This document shows, in pieces, positions 18,311 through 22,921 of a DNA stretch of 22,921 bases. The notes under the pieces are model-generated. The model worked only from the letters and a program-made list of their open reading frames with translations. It made no database searches and was not told the origin of the DNA. Both the position numbers and the translations under genes were made by a program. This DNA is from Polychytrium aggregatum. Taxonomy: Eukaryota > Chytridiomycota > Chytridiomycetes > Polychytriales. Each line of letters opens with the position of its first letter. Position 1 is the first letter of the stretch. The stretch spans positions 1 through 22,921 of the forward strand of contig NW_026516555.1 in NCBI RefSeq assembly GCF_025602895.1. Direction: 5' to 3'.

Positions 18311-21300
18311 TTACAACAGGAGCTCGGTGTACTTGGGGTAGGGCCAGTACTTGTCAGCAACCTGGGACTCGATGCTGCAGGGAAGGGTAGGTAATCAAGC
18401 CCGCGCGAGAGAGAGTGAGGATAAAAGTAGAGTCAGAAACGAGCTGCGAGTTGGGCAGTATGACATACACCTCCCACACATACTACACAATGCACACTCC
18501 GCCTCCCGTTCCGCTCTGTTTCGTTTCCCGAGGGTGCTGCGGATACACAAAACACTCGGCGACGCAGATGCACCCGTGCACGACGAGCAGCGGATCGAGT
18601 GCGGCGGCCAGATATCTAGAGAGCAGACACTTACACGTCGGTGGCAGCGCGAACTTCCTCCATGGCGGCAGTGAGCTCAGCCGAGCTGTAGTCGGCCTGG
18701 GCCTCGCCCTCGAGACCCTCGGCCTTGTCGATGACGCTGACGAGCTTGTCGTTGGCGGCGTTGAGGCGGTCGACCTGGCTCTTGAGTCTGGTCAGGATGG
18801 CCTTCTCGGGAGAGGTGGCAATGTCCTCGCCGACTTCCTTCAGGGTCTTGAGGGCGTCGGCCAGCTCCTTGCGGTAAGCAAAGGCAGCGGGCAGGACCGA
18901 CTGGACGGTCATGGTCTTGAGGGTATGGGCCTCGATCAGGAGGTCCTTGGCGTACTTTTCGACGAGGATGTGGTAGCGGGAGTGGAGCTCGGTCTCGGTG
19001 AAGATGCCAGTCTTGGTCAGGAGAGCAGCATGGCTGGGCTCGAGCAGCTGGCGGAAGGCAACGGGGCAGGACTTGATGTTGGGGAGGCCACGGCGAGCAG
19101 CCTCATCAACCCACTCCTGGGAGTAGTTGTTGCCCTCGAAGCGGACGCTCTTGGTCTGCTTGACAAAGTGGCGGATGACGTTGAGGATGTCGTCGACGGT
19201 GAGCTGGGGCTTGCTGCCCTTCTGCTTCTCCAGGGCCTCGGCGACGAGGTCGATCGAGGCAGCAACGGCAGCGTTGAGGAGAGCAACGGGGAAGGAGGGC
19301 GACTGCTTGGAGCCGACGGCACGGAACTCGAACTTGTTGCCGGTGAAGGCGAAGGGCGAGGTGCGGTTGCGGTCGGTCAGGTCACGGGCGATCTGAGGCA
19401 GGGTCGAGACCTTGAGGTCCAGGACAGTGCCGCCGACCTTGACAGACTCCATGTGGGGGCGCGAGAAGTTGCGGACGTCACGGAGCTCCTCGATCGAGTC
19501 CAGGACTTCGTTCAGGTGCTCGCCGAGGAAGGCCGAGATGATACCGGGAGGGGCCTCCTGGGCACCGAGGCGGTGCTCGTTGCTGGAGCTGGCAATACCG
19601 GCGCGGAGGAGACCAGCGTGCTTGTTGACGGCATCGAGGGTAGCGAGCAGGAAGAGCAGGAAGCGGTAGTTGGTCTCGGGCTTGGCGCTGGGGTCCAGCA
19701 GGTTCTCGCCGTTGTCGGTGGACATGGACCAGTTGCAGTGCTTGCCGCTGCCGTTGATGCCCTTGAAGGGCTTCTCGTGGAAGAGAACCTTGAGGCCATG
19801 GCGATGGGCAACCTGGTGGAGGGTCTCCATGGCGAGGAGGTTGTGGTCAACGGCGACCGAGGCCTCCTCGAAGATGGGGGCAAACTCAAACTGCTGGGGA
19901 GCGACCTCATTGTGTCTAGTCTTGACCGGGACACCGAGCTTGAAGAGCTCGAGCTCCATCTCACTAATGCAGGCCAGGACACGGCTGGGGATCTGGCCAA
20001 AGTAGTGGTCCTCGAGCTGCTGGTGCTTGGGGGGCATCGAGCCGATGAGAGTGCGGCCGGTGATCTTGAGATCGGGGCGGAGCTGGTACAGGGCGCGATC
20101 GATCAGGAAGAACTCCTGCTCGGTACCCAGGGTGGTGTACACGCGCTTGGTTTCGGTGTCGCCGAGAACACGGAGCAGGCGGAGGGCAGCGTTGGCCAGG
20201 GTCTCGGCCGAGCGCAGGAGGACGGTCTTCTCATCGAGAGCCTCGCCGTTGTAGGAGATGAAAACGGAGGGAATGTAGAGGACGTAGGTGCCATGGGGAC
20301 CCTTGCGGATGAACATGGGGCTGGTGGTGTCCCAGATGGTGTAGCCACGGGCCTCGAAGGTGGTGCGCATGCCACCGTTGGGGAAGGAGGAGGCATCGGG
20401 CTCGGACTGGAGGAGCTGGGATCCAGAGAAGGTGTCGATGGGAGAAGTCTACAGGCCGAAGAGCGGTGCGTTAGCATATCGGGCCGAGACAGACGATGCG
20501 GGCTCCCGACACGCTCATATCGGATGGATGCGATCCGACTGGCCGAGATCTGACGCTCAGAACAAAAGACATGGATGATCGTGCAAGGTGCAGGCGCAGG
20601 TAGGAAGGAGGCACGGGATAGTCACCTCATCGAGATCGCCGACGACAGTCTTCAGGGTCAGGAAGTTGTCGTGCTTCTCGGCAGTGGTTCCAGTCTGAGG
20701 CTGGAACCAGTGAGTGAAGTGGGTGGCACCACTGTCGATGAAGTCGATATGAAAAGTGAAATGAAGTCAGAAACGAACCCGATCAGGAAAGAGAGAAGAA
20801 AAAAAAAACGACAGGACACAGACGGACACAGAAAGAGCGAGGACCCCGAATGCGGTCGGCGAGAGAGAAGAAAGCGCGCGAGAAGCGGAGAATCAAGCCC
20901 CAGACAAGCAAGGATCTCGTGGTGGTGTGTCAGGAAGCGCAGCGGGCATTGGCGCTGGTGCGTCAGCGACCAAAGAAGGAAGGAAGGGAAGAAAAAGCAA
21001 TCTTTACCGGTCCATGGCCCAGACACGGACAGCGTGGGCGACGGCATCAGCGGTGGGGCGATCCAAAGTCTGTCTTCCCTGCGAGACGGCGGAACCAAAT
21101 GAGCAGGGTCAGCCACAGCGCGACAATCTTAAATCCAAAACCGACGAGAAGCGACCGGCTATCGACCGGCTATCGACCGGCTATCGACCGGTCATCGAAC
21201 CGGATGACGCCGCCGACAGCGAGCCACACGTCACGCGAAGAAGAAAAAAAGGAGGCTACGAAGAAAATGACAGACACGAGCGCCGCCAGAGTGAGGCTCA

Positions 21301-21531
21301 GCCAGCCACAGGAGCGTCATCGGCCACCAAACGAACCTTGATCTGCTGGACGAAGCGGGCATAGACGGGCTTGGGGAGGTGCTTCTGGAGCTCCTTGAGG
21401 GTAAAGACGTTCTGGCCGTAGATCTCGGAGATGTAGGCGTGGCGGTGGTCGACGGTGGGCCAGTCGACGACACGAGAAGGGCGGTCGAGACCCTCTCGCA
21501 GGGCCGAGATGCGGGCAGCGTTGGAGGCCAT
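18311..21531 (-). CDS. Glutamine synthetase type III (GSIII/GlnN-like), five exons, about 750 aa
   Basis: ATP-dependent synthesis of glutamine from glutamate and ammonium; GSIII enzymes form dodecamers. Exons: 21531-21337, 21078-21008, 20731-20626, 20448-18632 and 18374-18311. All introns are GT-AG and every phase fits, totalling 751 codons including the stop. The N-terminus has YGQNVFTLKELQKHLPK. Exon 2 (LDRPTADAVAHAVRVWAMDR) joins exon 3 (GATHFTHWFQPQTG). The core carries EPDASSFPNGGMRTTFEARG, GTEQEFFLID (near residue 232), HNEVAPQQFEFAP, GSGKHCNWSMSTDNGENL (near 357) and EAPPGIISAFLGEHL. The last exon gives the family's typical end, DKYWPYPKYTELLL. A stop appears at 18631-18633 if the last intron is ignored, but the GTAAGT there is a strong donor. 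Length and motifs indicate an intact enzyme. Codon use is strongly GC-biased at third positions, suggesting high expression. Confidence 0.95.
21152..21195. repeat. 11-bp tandem repeat (CGACCGGCTAT), four units, in GSIII intron 1
   Basis: Units at 21152-21162, 21163-21173, 21174-21184 and a variant at 21185-21195. The array lies within the 21079-21336 intron. Confidence 0.9.
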
Positions 21532-21635
21532 GGTGACGATGTGGGAGAGCTGGGAAGAAGACCTCGGAGGAAGGAGTGATGCGAAGGACCCAGGAGGGCG
21601 ATGGAGACAAACTCGGCGACGGCGGCGGCACGGGC

Positions 21636-21641
21636 TTTATA
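21636..21641 (-). promoter_or_regulatory. TATA box of the glutamine synthetase gene
   Basis: TATAAA on the minus strand in the context GGCTATAAAGCC, about 105 bp upstream of the start codon at 21531. The distance suits a leader of roughly 75 nt. Confidence 0.6.
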
Positions 21642-21920
21642 GCCGACCAGGGTCAGGATGACGACGGCGCCAGGGAGCAAGATAGCACGGGATGCCAGCT
21701 GGGTGTATCTCCGATCACCGCGGGGAAGGCGGCTCGGGGAGGGGCTGGCCAACAAGGGAGACAAGCCCGCCGATATCGGCGCCAGCTGTGCGCAGCGGCG
21801 CGCAGCACTGGGCTATCGGGCCAACCCGGAGCGCCACGGCGCGGGCACGTGTCGGGGTGTCTGGGCGTGTCTGGGGCCCAACGTGCCGGGCGGACAGGCG
21901 GGGAGACACCGGCGGGAGTC

Positions 21921-21975
21921 TGCTGGTGTCCTGCCGGTGTCCTGCTGATATCTTGCTGGTGTCCTGCTGGTGTCC
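21921..21975. repeat. 11-bp minisatellite (TGCTGGTGTCC), five units
   Basis: Units at 21921, 21932, 21943, 21954 and 21965. The third unit is the most diverged. The core is shared with the array at 5122-5160. Confidence 0.9.
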
Positions 21976-22005
21976 TGCGGGCGATCCGGCATGAACCGCG
22001 TCCAA

Positions 22006-22081
22006 TGGCAACAACATCCGAATCCAATTCCAACAGCATCCGCATCCAATTCCAACAGCATCCAATTCCGATTCCAACAGC
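22006..22081. repeat. Degenerate repeat of CCAATTCCAACAGCAT
   Basis: Three to four imperfect copies spaced 16-22 bp apart, directly after the 11-bp array. Confidence 0.75.
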
Positions 22082-22736
22082 CACCGTCGTCTCGGACAGA
22101 GGACCCCGGTGCTTCATGTCGCAGCAATGATCGCCACCGCAGCACCGCTCGCCGCCGCTGGTTCCTCGGGCGAGGCGGGAGAGCTCGTCGCTGTCGCGAC
22201 CGATAGAGTTGTTATCGGGGCCGCCAATTGGTCCCGGCATAAGCGTCTGCACAGCTGCAGCGCGACCCAATGCACAGCCAGCATGGCGAGTGGTCCAGCG
22301 CCATGTCTGGTCGAGCGTCCAATGTCCAGCATCGAGCCTGGATACCCCGCGGAGTGGTTTCATGTGCAATTTGCATTCGCGGCGGTCTTGCAGCACCTTG
22401 TTGGCCTGGCTCCCGTCTGAACTCGTTGTTTTGCCTGCATTTTGGAATGCCTTCCACCCAGCTTCTTGGGTTGGCCTCGCGCTGACATCCTTCCAGCAAC
22501 GCGAGCGCCACTCGGTCCGGTCGAATCGCATGCAAATCTGGTCGTGTTTGATATCTGTATTACAGGCACTGCGGCAAGGAGCAAGCGACAAAACATGAAA
22601 GGTGGGGCTGTGAAGCAAGGAAGGGCTGCGAGCGAATCTGGGAAGGATAGTGCTCTTGCGCACTTGCGCGACGAGCCCGGCGCCAGCAGCGGCAGACAAG
22701 ATGGCGAGGAGCGCCACTGCCGGGACGACGCTGCGT

Positions 22737-22921
22737 TCAGAGCTTCTCGATGCGCTCGATCAGACCGCTCATCCGCTTCTCCAGGGCCTCGATGTTATTC
22801 TCGACCGAGGCTTGATTATCGGCGATGCTGGACTCGAGCCGCGCAATGGCCGACTGCATGAGCTTGGAATTGTCCTCGAGCTTGTCCTGGCCCTGGGTCA
22901 GCATCTTGAGTGACTCTGAAA
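22737..22921 (-). CDS. C-terminus of a coiled-coil protein, cut by the right edge
   Basis: On the minus strand an open frame from the edge reads MLTQGQDKLEDNSKLMQSA, RLESSIADNQASVENNIEAL and EKRMSGLIERIEKL, then stops at TGA 22739-22737. Heptad-like spacing of hydrophobic residues and many charged residues indicate a coiled coil. The first minus-strand bases, TTTCAG, could be a splice acceptor, in which case this is the last exon. The family cannot be named from this fragment. Confidence 0.7.
   Translation of the reverse strand, partial: SESLKMLTQGQDKLEDNSKLMQSAIARLESSIADNQASVENNIEALEKRMSGLIERIEKL

Larger units (their letters stand above)
21642..22736. other. Spacer right of the glutamine synthetase promoter
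   Basis: About 1.1 kb with two minisatellites and no supported gene. A 354-codon minus-strand frame (22717-21653) crosses both repeat arrays; its start MALLAILSAAAGAG resembles a signal peptide, but no domain is visible and I do not call it. Confidence 0.5.

Noticed and set aside
18415..20553. A 712-codon plus-strand open frame
   Set aside because: It is the antisense shadow of the glutamine synthetase exon; its Leu/Val/Gly/Glu-rich composition mirrors the biased codons of the real gene.
21653..22717. A 354-codon minus-strand open frame with a signal-peptide-like start
   Set aside because: It crosses two tandem-repeat arrays, shows no domain, and lies in a GC-rich stretch where long chance frames are expected.

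Overview
The window looks like nuclear DNA of a zoosporic, chytrid-type fungus. Four things point there: genes with short GT-AG introns (about 75-300 nt), a fungal Zn2Cys6 transcription factor, a flagellar sperm-tail PG-rich (STPGR/SHIPPO) protein, and a eukaryotic type III glutamine synthetase. No bacterial operon signals are visible. All exon models below were made by eye from open frames, splice consensus and intron phase; none is backed by transcripts.

Layout. (1) Positions 1-3742, minus strand: a Gal4-type Zn2Cys6 transcription factor whose 3' end runs off the left edge. (2) 3743-5402: gene-poor spacer with simple repeats. (3) 5403-8986: a mobile element with about 13-bp terminal inverted repeats. 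It carries a C-terminally truncated IS630/Tc1-mariner DD34E transposase followed by a Fanzor gene, the eukaryotic relative of the RNA-guided TnpB nucleases. The Fanzor reading frame is interrupted once by a UGA with a +1 shift just after RuvC-I. (4) 9320-12048 and 12823-15570, plus strand: two tandem five-exon paralogues of about 671 and 674 aa with roughly 6+6 membrane segments. They are strongly diverged except for a tract of just over 1 kb that is almost identical, intron included. This is a gene-conversion signature. (5) 15714-17799, minus: a multi-exon STPGR flagellar protein. (6) 18311-21531, minus: a five-exon GSIII glutamine synthetase of about 750 aa, apparently intact. (7) 21532-22736: its promoter side, with two minisatellites. 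(8) 22737-22921, minus: the C-terminus of a coiled-coil protein cut by the right edge.

The system most worth attention is the transposase-Fanzor element. It is a candidate RNA-guided nuclease transposon with a guide RNA predicted at its right end. The open questions are whether the UGA/+1 site is recoded, spliced or a decay mutation, and whether the Fanzor module arrived by inserting into the transposase gene. The second most interesting item is the pair of unrecognised 6+6 TM genes and their homogenised core.
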